From Sergeia podlipaevii (Eukaryota > Euglenozoa > Kinetoplastea > Trypanosomatida > Trypanosomatidae), in assembly GCA_030849805.1 (NCBI GenBank), contig JASANZ010001983.1, positions 1-29,531 of the forward strand: 29,531 nt of DNA, in the 5' to 3' direction. Positions 1-10,402 of the stretch are shown piece after piece. Each line of letters begins with the position of its first letter. Position 1 is the stretch's first letter. Made by a program: the position numbers and the translations under genes. The notes beneath the pieces are model-generated. The model ran no database searches and was not told where the DNA came from. It saw only the letters and a program-made list of their open reading frames with translations.

Positions 1-881
1 GATATCGCTCTCTCTCTTTCTTATGCAGAAATTCTGAATTCAACAATTCTTTTTTTTCCCATAATCCTTTCTATCTCTTTTCCTATTTTTTTTTTTTTTT
101 TTTGGTACGCATAACAAATATATATATCTTTTATAAAATACAATTTGAAGGAAGGAAAAAGAAGACGCACGGAGGTCTGCACGTGCACGCTAAGCAAATT
201 CAATTATTTAAGAAAGATACATTTTTTTTAAAAAAATACATTTGCATTTTACACGCATTTTCAAGGCGTGCATAATAATCATTATTATTATTATTATTAT
301 TACCTATTTTTTTTTTCTTTGAAGAAAAATAATAGATCCCGTATTAATATATTGATATTGCTTTTTTTTTTTTTTTACAATTGTGGATACATATACATAC
401 ATATATATTTGTGTGTGTGTTCAGCTCTCTAATCCCCCCCTTTTTTACAACACTACTCTATTTTTTCTTACCTGTATATATATATATATTCTCTTGACCT
501 TCTTTTTCTTCTTCTTCTTCCTCTGTGGAGTGACTCCAATTATTTTTCATCCCAGCTGTAAGTACTTTATTAAAGAAAAAAAAGGGAAAAGTAGTGCAAC
601 TTCTCTTTTTCTTTTTTTTTCTTTGTGTCATTTTGCTATTTTTGTTATTTCTGTTGCTTTTTTCTTATTTTGTTTTTGACTTACCGTTTAAAGGTGAGAA
701 TCAGAGCTGAATTGAGGAAAAGAAGGAGAGCAGGTGAGTGAGTTTTTTTTTTTAAAAAAAATATCTACACACACTATTTGTTATATTTTTTTTTACTATT
801 ATAATTATTTCTGTAATCTACTTAAAATTGTATATATATATTGTTACATAGCTGAAGAAAACGAAAACGACAGCAGCAGTT
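1..881. other. AT-rich spacer and leader upstream of the ABCA gene
   Basis: No credible gene is visible. The stretch holds poly-T runs, an ATT repeat near 283-301, TA repeats and a long pyrimidine-rich block at about 600-675. Open frames here translate to runs of F, I, Y and C encoded by these simple repeats and have no family character. The right part probably supplies the trans-splicing signal and 5' UTR of the ABCA gene. From position 694 to 881 there is no ATG. Confidence 0.6.
600..693 (+). promoter_or_regulatory. candidate spliced-leader acceptor for the ABCA gene
   Basis: A pyrimidine-rich tract (about 600-675) is followed by the first AG at 692-693. The 188 nt from there to the ATG at 882 contain no other ATG, as expected of a trypanosomatid 5' UTR. 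A later AG at 850-851 is an alternative acceptor. The site is inferred from composition only. Confidence 0.4.
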
Positions 882-3800
882 ATGGAGAATATTCGTAATG
901 ATTGGGAGAAGAGGCCTCACTCAACTACGGATGAGGACTCAGCGGGATTGCCATCGTCCGGACAACAACAGCAACAGCAGCAGCAGGAACCTCAACAGAT
1001 TTTCCGGAGTCGTGCAGGGGGTTCAAAGCGCTTTTACGCACGACGAGAACGAAGAGGTGATGGTGAAACCGGAGGAGTACTTGCTGGCACTAAAGAAGAA
1101 GAAGAAGAAGAAGAAAGCGTTGCAGGAGACGTAAAGGAAGATGACGAGGAGGGCAACCACACGAATAATGCCCACATTCTACCCGATAGAGCAAAAACAT
1201 TTCCAGTTGCTGTTACCGCTACTACGACGACGATTGGTGGTAACGACGAGATTGCCAATGCTCGCACGCGTACATCTCCAATGGCAGCAGGCTCTGGGGT
1301 CGATATTGCCAGCGAGGGGACACAGTCGTTATCGAACGACGTTTCACAAAGCGCAACACGTCGACCGCTGCTGAAGTCGTTTCATGCCGACGATGCCCAG
1401 AAGCATTTGTGTCAGACATTAAAGACGCCGTCGCCGCCGCCGTCTCGAGCGACGCCTGTTGTTGCTTGTGTTGCTCCAGGGAATATCAAAAATGCATTTC
1501 CGCAGCCAGCAGCGCCGATTTTTTCTCCTTCTCCTGCGCAGCGTGGCAGTGCTGTTGCTGCTGCCGGTCATGGCGGAAAGTCTACCGACCACGGCCGCCA
1601 CCACACTCGGCGCAGCTTGGCTAGCGCCGAGGTCGTTGCCGCAGCAAGAGTGACGACGAGGAGTTCATCTCGGGGTCATGCGTCGAACTCTGAAGGCGGA
1701 GGAGGAGGAGGAGAAGACCGTCAACAGAGCACAAGTGGAGTCAGTGCTGCTGCTGCTGGTGGTGGTGGTGGTGGTGGCGGCGCAGCGGTAGCACAACGAC
1801 GACGCAAGCACACGAGTGCAGAGCGCGATGGCATCCGCTTTCGTTACGTTGAGTATAATTCCCCGATCGAGCCGGATGATGACATGCGTAAGGCGAAGCG
1901 ACGTTGCTGCCGCAGTCAGCAGCACCTCACGGACGGTAAAGGATATGAGGAACACAGTGAAGATGCCACGATTGCGGGGCAGCTGCCACGTGCGTTGTCT
2001 GCTTTTCAGAGTTGGCGTTGCAGAAAGCGTACCAATTCTTTCACTAGTCGTGAGTCTGTGCGACCACTGCAGCGTGAGGGGTCTGACGTGGGCACCTGCG
2101 TCAGCGAGAGCGACTGTGGCGAGGACGAAGACGACGACGACGATGACGATGATGAGAGCGAGACCGACTCCTTGATGCTCACCGGACGCGCGCACCACCG
2201 CGGTGGCTGTGGCCGATGTCACGATGGGAATAATCATGCTGACACTACCGTGGTCGATAGCGGTGGTGGTGGCACTGGTGGTGACGCTAGTGGTAGCCAC
2301 GGACAGCGCCAGCAAAGTACGTGGCGAGATCAACTATTTGCCACTGTGCAGCGAGAGATGACAGAGCGACGTCGATCATGGATCAACATTTTACTTGAGA
2401 TTCTTATCCCGCTTGTGTGTGTCGTATGTACAGTGATCTTGTGGGCGGCTTTTGGTGACAGCGGTACGCGAGACATCACGCCTTTTTTTAAATATCGCAC
2501 ACGATACAACCTGCACCCAGGCTCTTTCCGCAACTCCATGTGCTTTAACGATACCTGGGTGGGGAGTATCAATTATATCGCTGGACTTTACCCGTGTTCC
2601 AAGGTGAACAAAACGATTGCGGAATCCGGTAAGGATGGAGAGATGGTATGCCCTCGGCCAGGAAAGGACATTGATGATGACACTGGCATCGACCCAGTTA
2701 TGCAGCGCACGCGTGGGTTGTGCTTTGAGCGTACTGGTGCTTCGGTGGCGCTCTTTATGAGCTCCTTCATGCGATTTTTGTCGGAAGTTCCCCCGATAGA
2801 TGATGTCATCGCGAATCAGTGGATGGCACGTCACCTTGGTACGTCACAGGGCGGCATAGCCGCACAGCTTCTCGTTTCCGCTGGACTGGCGACAAGCAAC
2901 CGTTACAGCGCCGTGAGCACCGCGGGCATGATTTACTTTGCACCACGCGAGTACGTTACAGATGAGCTGCTCAATTACATTTCGAGCAATTCCAAAATGT
3001 TTCGGTATGTGTTCAACGGCACTTTTGAGACAGTGGAGGAGGCCCGCGCCACGATTGCGGGCACGCGTGAGGGTCATGGCAAGCCGCTGGCTCCAACGTG
3101 GGCCCTTGTTGTGCTTCACAAGGCGTTGGATGAGAGCGGCGTGGATATTGAAATCCAAATGCAGCGCACTGTGTTTCCGACTTTTTCAAAATTTGTGAAT
3201 CCCAGCTACCCCGGCGGCTTTGTCAACGATCAAGCCGAGATGTATCTCATCAGCGGCTACGCCGCCATCTTCCGCGCTGTAGTGGACTACTATTTTTCAA
3301 CCCCCGTGTCCGGCATTCCTGGCACCACCAAGGATCGTTTCACCCCTTACGTGGTGGAGAGTCCCTTCGTCCCTTACAAGTTTGCGCGTGTTCTCGAAGT
3401 GGCGGATTCAATACTTGGATTTGTGGTCGTGCTTGCGTTTCTGTACCCTGTTGCGCAGTCCACGCGGCGCCTTGTTCTTAGTAAGGAGCTCCGCATCCGC
3501 GAGGCCTCTCTTATTATGGGTCTCAAGGGGTACTACGTCACGATTTCATGGCTCCTGCATAGCAGCGCATTATATTTTGTTATTTCTTTTCTCGTGACGA
3601 TGCTTCTCAAGGCTACTTTTGTTGTCCACAGCGATGCCTTCTGCATATTCTTGGCGATCTTTCTCTTTTCCTTGACCACAATCCCTCTTTCGGGGCTTCT
3701 GGCCACCTTTTTCAGTCATTCTCGCATGGCCGCGCTGCTCACACCGCTCATCTACTTTGCCATGGCGGTCCCCGTCTTCGCAATGAAGTCCGCCCCACCG

Positions 3801-6800
3801 GTCGTCATTACAGTTCTCTGTCTGCTCTCCCCGACTGCATTTGCGACATTGCTCAGCATGATCTTTGTGGTTGAGAGCGGGGATGGGTTTTCCACCGAGG
3901 TGTTCAACGACTCGACCGTGTTCACTCCTACCGTCGCCGTTGTGCTTGGTTTCCTTGCGTTTGACTTTGTGATTTATCTGCTTCTCATGCTTTATCTGGA
4001 GCAGGTGCTCCCGCGTGAGGTGGGTACTGCGAAACACCCGCTTTTTTTTATTATTGATATGTTCTCCGCTATCAAGGCGTGTTGCTCTCGTGGGTCCTCT
4101 TCTTTAGGTGAAAACAGGGACAACAACCGCATCGACAACAACAGCAACAAGAACAACAACGAGGCAGAAAATCATAAGGCAAAAGGCAATCCTTACCGCT
4201 CTGAAGGCAACAGCGCAGAGTGCCATGGCACCATACCTGCGGCTTCCCCTCCGCTGTTGTCGCCGCCTGCTGCTGCTGCTACCGCTGCTGCTGTTGCTGT
4301 TTTGCATCAGAAACACAAGCACAGCGGCGATGAAAAGGAAGAGTGGGAGTGGAACGAGCTGCCTGACGGTCGAGACCCGAACGGTGTCTTCGAGGATGAA
4401 GAGGCAATCAATACAGGCGCCATGGCGGCGGAGATCAAGGGCCTTCGTAAGTCCTTCCGCTGCAGCGGACGAGACTTCCTTGCGGTTAACAATTTGTTTT
4501 GGCACGTCCCGGACGGCTGTGTATCGGTACTTCTCGGTCACAACGGTGCTGGCAAGTCTACTGTGTTGCACATGATGACCGGCATGCTTGCCCCCGATGC
4601 GGGTGACTGCTTGGTCTACGGCTTATCGGTTCGCAAGCACATCGACGCGGTGCGGCAGGAGATTGGTTTCTGTCCTCAACACAACATTCTGTGGCCCCAG
4701 CTCACGTGCAGAGAGCACCTTCAGTATTTTGCGAAGATCAAGGGCCTCCGTGGCCCTGCTCTTGAGGACGCCGTGCATGACACCCTCGTGGAGGTCGACT
4801 TGCTCGCCAAGGCGGAGTGTCCATCGCGCGCGCTCTCCGGCGGTCAGAAGCGCAAGTTGAGCGTTGCCATTGCCTTTGTCGGGGGCAGCAAGCTTGTAAT
4901 TCTGGATGAGCCTACCGCAGGCATGGATGTCGCGGCGCGTCGACACACCTGGGAGCTTCTGCTTCGCCTCTCGCGCCGTCGCGCGGTACTTTTAACTACT
5001 CATTTCATGGACGAGGCGGACCTCCTCGGCGATCGCATAGCAATCATGGGCAGTGGCCGCCTGAAGTGTTCGGGCAGCAGCCTCTTCTTAAAGTCGCGCC
5101 TTGGCCTTGGCTATAACATTACCATGTCCGTACAGCCAGTACTGGCGGACTTGAACAGGCTGGCGCGTCTCGTCGCGTTCCACGTGCCCGCGGCTGAGCC
5201 AATTACGTCGGGTGGCTGCGAGATCAGCTACCGTCTTCCTGCTGGTGAGGTGGCGACGTTCAGCGGTCTACTTGCCGAGCTGGAAGATGCAGGGCCTGGG
5301 CTCGGGGTGTGCGGCTACGCGCTCTCTGCGACCACACTCGAGGAGGTGTTCTTGAAAGTGGCGGAGCAGGATCGCTTGGAGGAAGTGACAAAAGATGAGG
5401 TGGCGCTCGCCAAAATGAAAGACAGCAAGGGGGAGAGGAAGAAGAAAAACAAAGGTATGTCTCTCGGCGACACCACTATCACCACGGGGCGTACGCGCGA
5501 AGGATGGTTGACCTCGACGGAAGTGTGCGCGCCGGCGGCCGCCTCCGCCACAGTCTCCGCTTTCTGCGTAGAGAGGAAGGACACCAGGGCTGTTCCTGCT
5601 GGTAATACGCCCCCTCGTGAGGGCTTCGATGATGATGATGATGACAACACCACCACCACTAACAATGCCGCCACGATGGTGACTTGTGTTACTGACGCTG
5701 ATGATGCTGGAAAGACAAAAATGCTAGCAAGTATGAGGACAAGAGGAGAAGGAGGAGAAGAAGAAGGCGGCAGCGGCTCGACGATTGCGACTGCAATCAT
5801 CGCTGCTGACCCAAGCAGTATAGAACATGACAGCCGCTCCGCCGCCACTACCACCATCGCTGGTATTGTCGGGGACGCAGACACAGACACCCAGAACCCC
5901 CCCTTAGTATCGGCACCAGCACCAGCAGATGATCTCGTCTGGAACTGCGAAATTGCATATTCATCGAGCACCATCATGCGCTTGCAATTTGAAGCGATGT
6001 TTCGCAAACGACTTCACAACTCACGCCGAGACAAGAAGCTGCTGTGCTTCCAGATCTTATGTCCTGTGGTGTGCGTTCTGTTCGCGATGTTTCTTAATCT
6101 TGTGAATATGTCTGGTGTGGAGGGGATGATCTTCACCGCGGATAACTACCCACGCAACGCGGAGATGCTCACGATGAACTGTGATCACTACTTTAATGCG
6201 AGTGACCCTCTTGCAGGACGCAGGGTATCCGACAAGCTTTCTCTGCACCAACTGCACTACGTTGATGCGGTTGACTTTTACTATTATCAATACGATAAGT
6301 GGTCGAGCCACGGCGATGTCGGCCGGTACAGTTCGATATTTTGCGACGACAGTTATCTCGCTCAGCGAAAGTTTGGTCTCACGTACCCTGCAGTGGTGAT
6401 GTACAACTCCTCCAGTGTGCATGAGGTGATGGTGGGGCTCGTAAACTTGTATAACTTGGTGCTGCAGAGCGTGAAGGGGAGCTCTGCGAAGATCACCGCC
6501 CGCGCGTCCTTCCTGCCTTCCTCGGTTGCGGAGGAGCTCTCCTCGAGTGGTGTGAAGGGTATCTTGATGGGGATCATTATTATGATCCCCTTTACTTTTC
6601 TGCCATCCAACTGCGTCTCGTGGATCGTCAAGGAACGGGAGTGTAAGGCTCGGCACCTGCAAGATGTCTCTGGACTTCGCTACTTGATCTACTGGACAAC
6701 CAACTACGTGTTTGACATGGCGCTCTACATCATTACACTTGCACTAGTACTGATTATCTTTGCGATCTTTCGACGAAGCGAGTACATTGGCGCCGACACC

Positions 6801-8504
6801 ATTGGCGGAACGATTGTGCTCTTCCTCACCTTTGGGTTCTGCAGCACCGCTACTGCCTATTTTCTTCACTTTGCCTTCTCTCAGCACTCGAGTGCGCAGA
6901 CCATTACCATGATCGCTGGCTTTGTCACTGGCTTTTTACTAGTGATTATTGTCTTCATTTTAGATCTCGTAGAAACGACTCGTGAGGCATCAAGCAAGAT
7001 GCGAATTGCGTTCCGTTTCATCCCAACCTACGCGGTTGGTGAGGGCATTATCAACTTGGCGATGCTGAAGCAACACCAGGTGGAAGACCCCAGCATGACG
7101 GTGTGGTCCATGCCAATACTGGGATATCCATGCCTGTACATGGCACTTGAGACCCCCGTTTTCTTGCTTCTCACTGTGCTCATCGATCACCCCTATTGGC
7201 GGATGTGGTGGCAGAGAAGGCGCTACGACCCGAATGAGATCCCCGACCTCGTGAGCGGCGAGGACACAGATGTGGAGGACGAGCGCACTGAGGCAATTAT
7301 GCGCGCCACTGCCGGTGTGTATCACCGCAACGACGACGACGACGACGATGAGTACAAGAGGAGCAGCGTGAGTGACTACATTAGAAACAGTTCAGCGTCG
7401 ATGGCTGAGGACGCTGTTTCTGTTATCTGCATGAGGAAAGTCTACCCCAGCGGTAAGGTAGCGGTGCGCAACATTACCTTTGGCGTTGTGCCTGGCGAAG
7501 TTTTTGGATTCCTTGGCACCAACGGCGCGGGTAAGACGACAACGATCTCTATTTTATGCCAAGAGACCTTGCCCTCTTGCGGTCGGGCGTATGTGTGTGG
7601 CTACGACATCATTGAAGAGAGCACGGAGGCGCTCCAGTGCATTGGGTACTGTCCTCAGTTTGATGCGACGCTTGACCTACTCACGGTGGAGGAGCACCTT
7701 TACATTTTTGCAGGCATCCGCGGTATAATAGCCGCGCAACACGACGCGGTGGTGTCTCAGTTGCTGACTCTGTGTGGTCTCACTAAATATCGCACAACGC
7801 TTTCAGGCGAGCTGAGCGGTGGTAACCGTCGAAAGCTCTCTGTTGCTCTCGCGCTCCTCGGTGGACCACAAGTCGTCTTCCTCGATGAACCTTCCGCTGG
7901 CATGGACCCTGTGGCACGACGGGGCTTGTGGACATCTATTCAAGCGGTCGCCAACCGCTGTTCTGTTGTGCTGACGACGCATCACCTGGAGGAGGTGGAG
8001 GCACTCGCGGACTGCGTGGCAATCATGGTAGACGGCTCGCTGCGCTGCATTGGGGACAAGACACACCTCAAGCAAAAGTATGGCACAGGCTTTGAGATGA
8101 ACTTGAGAGTCGGCACTGGAGGCGATTGTGAGAAAGTTAAGGCTTTCATTGCGCGTGAGGTGCCCCACTCGACACTAAATGAAATGCGTGGTGCTCGACT
8201 TGTCTACGCGCTTCCGCAAGGAACAGTACTCTCCGAGGTGTTTGACATCCTACAGAGATATAAGGAGGAGCTCGGCGTGACGGATTACAGTGTGTCGCAA
8301 ACTTCCATCGAGCAAGTCTTCATGCGCATCAGCGATGAGGCGGAGGAGTCGGAGCGGATTCGTGGCGCGCTTGAAGAGCGACGTTGGCAACGAGAGAAGA
8401 AACAGGCGAAGAATAGAAGAAAGAGAAAAGCAAAAGCTGGCAGCGCCAGCAGCAGTGGGGAGTCCTACATGAAGGACAGTCAGCAAGAAACTAGTGAAAA
8501 GTAG
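882..8504 (+). CDS. ABCA-family full-length ABC transporter
   Basis: A probable ATP-driven lipid transporter or flippase with the full ABCA layout TMD1-NBD1-TMD2-NBD2. The first membrane helix is at residues about 500-522, followed by a large exoplasmic loop (523-835) and helices between 840 and 1043. NBD1 has Walker A GHNGAGKST (1219-1227), signature LSGGQKRKLSVA (1318-1329), Walker B LVILDEP (1338-1344) and switch His1374. TMD2 starts with a helix at about 1720-1741, then a loop and helices between 1892 and 2101. NBD2 has Walker A GTNGAGKTT (2212-2220), signature LSGGNRRKLSVA (2311-2322), Walker B VVFLDEP (2331-2337) and His2367. Both ATP sites therefore look intact. Residues 1-495 are a low-complexity extension with poly-Q, E, G and D, which makes the protein (2540 aa) longer than most ABCA members. 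Low-complexity linkers follow TMD1 (about 1080-1165) and NBD1 (about 1510-1690), and the C-terminus is basic. ATG 882 is the first ATG after the likely splice acceptor. ABCA proteins of related parasites have been linked to phospholipid movement and vesicle traffic; the substrate here is unknown. Confidence 0.95.
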   Translation: MENIRNDWEKRPHSTTDEDSAGLPSSGQQQQQQQQEPQQIFRSRAGGSKRFYARRERRGDGETGGVLAGTKEEEEEEESVAGDVKEDDEEGNHTNNAHILPDRAKTFPVAVTATTTTIGGNDEIANARTRTSPMAAGSGVDIASEGTQSLSNDVSQSATRRPLLKSFHADDAQKHLCQTLKTPSPPPSRATPVVACVAPGNIKNAFPQPAAPIFSPSPAQRGSAVAAAGHGGKSTDHGRHHTRRSLASAEVVAAARVTTRSSSRGHASNSEGGGGGGEDRQQSTSGVSAAAAGGGGGGGGAAVAQRRRKHTSAERDGIRFRYVEYNSPIEPDDDMRKAKRRCCRSQQHLTDGKGYEEHSEDATIAGQLPRALSAFQSWRCRKRTNSFTSRESVRPLQREGSDVGTCVSESDCGEDEDDDDDDDDESETDSLMLTGRAHHRGGCGRCHDGNNHADTTVVDSGGGGTGGDASGSHGQRQQSTWRDQLFATVQREMTERRRSWINILLEILIPLVCVVCTVILWAAFGDSGTRDITPFFKYRTRYNLHPGSFRNSMCFNDTWVGSINYIAGLYPCSKVNKTIAESGKDGEMVCPRPGKDIDDDTGIDPVMQRTRGLCFERTGASVALFMSSFMRFLSEVPPIDDVIANQWMARHLGTSQGGIAAQLLVSAGLATSNRYSAVSTAGMIYFAPREYVTDELLNYISSNSKMFRYVFNGTFETVEEARATIAGTREGHGKPLAPTWALVVLHKALDESGVDIEIQMQRTVFPTFSKFVNPSYPGGFVNDQAEMYLISGYAAIFRAVVDYYFSTPVSGIPGTTKDRFTPYVVESPFVPYKFARVLEVADSILGFVVVLAFLYPVAQSTRRLVLSKELRIREASLIMGLKGYYVTISWLLHSSALYFVISFLVTMLLKATFVVHSDAFCIFLAIFLFSLTTIPLSGLLATFFSHSRMAALLTPLIYFAMAVPVFAMKSAPPVVITVLCLLSPTAFATLLSMIFVVESGDGFSTEVFNDSTVFTPTVAVVLGFLAFDFVIYLLLMLYLEQVLPREVGTAKHPLFFIIDMFSAIKACCSRGSSSLGENRDNNRIDNNSNKNNNEAENHKAKGNPYRSEGNSAECHGTIPAASPPLLSPPAAAATAAAVAVLHQKHKHSGDEKEEWEWNELPDGRDPNGVFEDEEAINTGAMAAEIKGLRKSFRCSGRDFLAVNNLFWHVPDGCVSVLLGHNGAGKSTVLHMMTGMLAPDAGDCLVYGLSVRKHIDAVRQEIGFCPQHNILWPQLTCREHLQYFAKIKGLRGPALEDAVHDTLVEVDLLAKAECPSRALSGGQKRKLSVAIAFVGGSKLVILDEPTAGMDVAARRHTWELLLRLSRRRAVLLTTHFMDEADLLGDRIAIMGSGRLKCSGSSLFLKSRLGLGYNITMSVQPVLADLNRLARLVAFHVPAAEPITSGGCEISYRLPAGEVATFSGLLAELEDAGPGLGVCGYALSATTLEEVFLKVAEQDRLEEVTKDEVALAKMKDSKGERKKKNKGMSLGDTTITTGRTREGWLTSTEVCAPAAASATVSAFCVERKDTRAVPAGNTPPREGFDDDDDDNTTTTNNAATMVTCVTDADDAGKTKMLASMRTRGEGGEEEGGSGSTIATAIIAADPSSIEHDSRSAATTTIAGIVGDADTDTQNPPLVSAPAPADDLVWNCEIAYSSSTIMRLQFEAMFRKRLHNSRRDKKLLCFQILCPVVCVLFAMFLNLVNMSGVEGMIFTADNYPRNAEMLTMNCDHYFNASDPLAGRRVSDKLSLHQLHYVDAVDFYYYQYDKWSSHGDVGRYSSIFCDDSYLAQRKFGLTYPAVVMYNSSSVHEVMVGLVNLYNLVLQSVKGSSAKITARASFLPSSVAEELSSSGVKGILMGIIIMIPFTFLPSNCVSWIVKERECKARHLQDVSGLRYLIYWTTNYVFDMALYIITLALVLIIFAIFRRSEYIGADTIGGTIVLFLTFGFCSTATAYFLHFAFSQHSSAQTITMIAGFVTGFLLVIIVFILDLVETTREASSKMRIAFRFIPTYAVGEGIINLAMLKQHQVEDPSMTVWSMPILGYPCLYMALETPVFLLLTVLIDHPYWRMWWQRRRYDPNEIPDLVSGEDTDVEDERTEAIMRATAGVYHRNDDDDDDEYKRSSVSDYIRNSSASMAEDAVSVICMRKVYPSGKVAVRNITFGVVPGEVFGFLGTNGAGKTTTISILCQETLPSCGRAYVCGYDIIEESTEALQCIGYCPQFDATLDLLTVEEHLYIFAGIRGIIAAQHDAVVSQLLTLCGLTKYRTTLSGELSGGNRRKLSVALALLGGPQVVFLDEPSAGMDPVARRGLWTSIQAVANRCSVVLTTHHLEEVEALADCVAIMVDGSLRCIGDKTHLKQKYGTGFEMNLRVGTGGDCEKVKAFIAREVPHSTLNEMRGARLVYALPQGTVLSEVFDILQRYKEELGVTDYSVSQTSIEQVFMRISDEAEESERIRGALEERRWQREKKQAKNRRKRKAKAGSASSSGESYMKDSQQETSEK

Positions 8505-8785
8505 AAGGCGATGGTAGAGAGAGGGGGAGAGTAGCCGCCAAGTATGACATTCTGGATACTTTCTATTTTTGTTTTTGTTTTATTTCCTTTCTTCTCTCTG
8601 TACAACAACAATGAGTAATTATGTATCTTTTTTTTTTTGTTTTTTTGTTTGTTGTTGTTATGTACGTATTTGTACAGAGAGAGATGAAGAGGTGAAAGAT
8701 GCGTGAACTGTGTGCTACGTATGGGGAATGTAACTATCATTATATATATATATATATTGTGTTGTGCGTGCAGTTATAGATATAG

Positions 8786-8816
<31 letters not shown>

Positions 8817-9653
8817 ACATGAATTTTTTTTGTTATTATTTTGTTATTATTTGTTATCTCAATAAACATTTTTTTTACTTGCTTTTATTTACATTCTATT
8901 TTACTCTTAAAAAAATTTTTTTTTCTTTTTTCTTGCCTTTGTGGGCGTGTGTATATGTGGTTGCAATACGCTTCTGCTTTTTTTTTTTGTTGTTGTTGTT
9001 TTTGAAACTTTTTTTTTCTTTTTTTTCATGTGCAATATGTTTGTGAAAAAAGAGAAGGAAAAATTTCATGTATGTGCTTGCTCGCGCTTGTTTCTTAACA
9101 CATTCTTTTCTTTCTTTTAAAGTAGGTATATGCATAGACTCATTTTTATCTTTTTTTATTTTTTTTCTACATCATGTATTGTAGTTGAAACGTGCTGGAG
9201 CAATGCTTGCATGTACAGTGATCTTTTTTTTCCTTTCTCTTCAAATGAATTCTCATCTTCATTTTTTTTTTTTTTTTTAAGTCGTGTCGCGACATCAACA
9301 GTAACGTCGAGGAAACAAACAAACAAACCAAAAAAAGCTTTATCTTTCCCATGCTACTACATTATACTCAAAGAGAAGGACACATGAATGCCATTTTGCA
9401 GTGTCTTGGATATATGTACAGGTCATTCTTTTTTTTTTTTTGATATATATACTAAAATGACCTTTTCTCCCTCCCTCTCTTATTTTTTTCTAAATCATTA
9501 TTATCTTTCAGAAACTTTTGATTGCATCAACAGAACAAACCCTTCAGGTGCCGTACACACTAGGGTAAGGGAAGAAGGGCTTTGTGGCTGAAAATCGACA
9601 ATTTTTTTTTAAATTGCTTCTTTTTTTTTTTTTTTTTTGAAAAGCGTAAATAC

Positions 9654-9654
9654 N
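9654..9654. other. ambiguous base (n)
   Basis: A single unresolved base lies 16 bases after a T18 homopolymer, where sequencing or assembly is often uncertain. It is in the spacer and affects no gene. Confidence 0.99.
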
Positions 9655-9965
9655 ACTTCATAAAAGCTCAATTATATCTAGGCTAATTTGCGTGAATATC
9701 TAAATTGCTTGTATTTTTATTTACTGCGCTTTTTCATATCTAGTAGTTCTACAAAAGTAGCTTTGTGTGCGCTGATATATATATAAAGCGCACACGCGGG
9801 CGAAACACATTTTTTTTTGTTTCTCTCTTTTCCTTTATAAAAAAAGAGGCGTGGGATAGTCACCCCCCCCTCCAAAAAAGAGAAGAATTGGAGACTGAAC
9901 AATTTCTCAAAGTATATATATATATACATACACATATATAAGGCATTCACTTCCTTTTTGATTAG

Positions 9966-10006
9966 CCTTTTCTTTTCTTTCTTGCTTTTTTTCCTTTATA
10001 CTTTAG
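9966..10006 (+). promoter_or_regulatory. candidate spliced-leader acceptor for the Stealth gene
   Basis: A nearly uninterrupted pyrimidine tract (9966-10004) ends in CTTTAG, with the AG at 10005-10006. This is the strongest acceptor-like site in the window. The following 396 nt are purine-rich and contain no ATG before the double ATG at 10403 and 10406, which fits a long 5' UTR. Confidence 0.5.
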
Positions 10007-10402
10007 AAAACCAAGAAAAGGGGTGAGGAGGGGGAAAAACGTTGATTGATAGCATCTAGCAGAGCAGCACGGGGGTATCACAAAGATATACTAAGAGAGA
10101 GATAGAGTGAGAGAGAGAGAACGAAAAAAAAAGGTAAAGAGAAGGAAAGGGAAGGGGGCAAAAAAAAAAGAGTAAACTAAAAAATTGCAGCTCAAATAAC
10201 AGAAATAATAACAATAATATTTAATATACCAGCAAGTGTTTGAGGGCAGAAAGGGAAAAGGGTTCGTTATAAATATATCTGAAACTCACGAGATATATAT
10301 ATATATATATATAATAAACCTGTTGCATCTCTTTTAAGTATATTGTTGGCAATCAAGATTATATATATATATATTTTTTTTTGTTGTTGTTGTTGTTGCA
10401 CG

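Larger units (their letters stand above)
8505..10402. other. intergenic region between the ABCA and Stealth genes
   Basis: I see no gene on either strand. The region contains many T-tracts, TA repeats (8741-8757, 8780-8816, 10293-10313) and short open frames coding only for homopolymer-type peptides. One ambiguous base (n) lies at 9654, just after a T18 run. The first part must hold the ABCA 3' UTR and poly(A) site. The part after 10006 is a purine-rich leader for the next gene. Confidence 0.6.

Noticed and set aside
560..571. Spliced-leader-like word agtactttatt
   Set aside because: It shares only about ten bases with the end of typical spliced-leader exons and lacks the rest of the exon and its donor site; probably chance.
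383..679. 98-codon open frame rich in Phe, Ile and Tyr
   Set aside because: It is a translation of poly-T and TA/TG repeats with no amphipathic or family pattern.
1665..2333. 222-codon open frame on the minus strand inside the ABCA gene
   Set aside because: It is the antisense shadow of the repeat-rich extension, rich in Thr, Ser and Val from complementary codon runs. All real genes here lie on the + strand.
9558..9572. Telomere-like tagggtaaggg word
   Set aside because: It is only one and a half imperfect units, with no array, so no evidence of an internal telomere.
10343..10402. N-terminal extension of the Stealth protein with a Cys run
   Set aside because: It needs a TTG start and is encoded by TA and TTG repeats directly before a double ATG.
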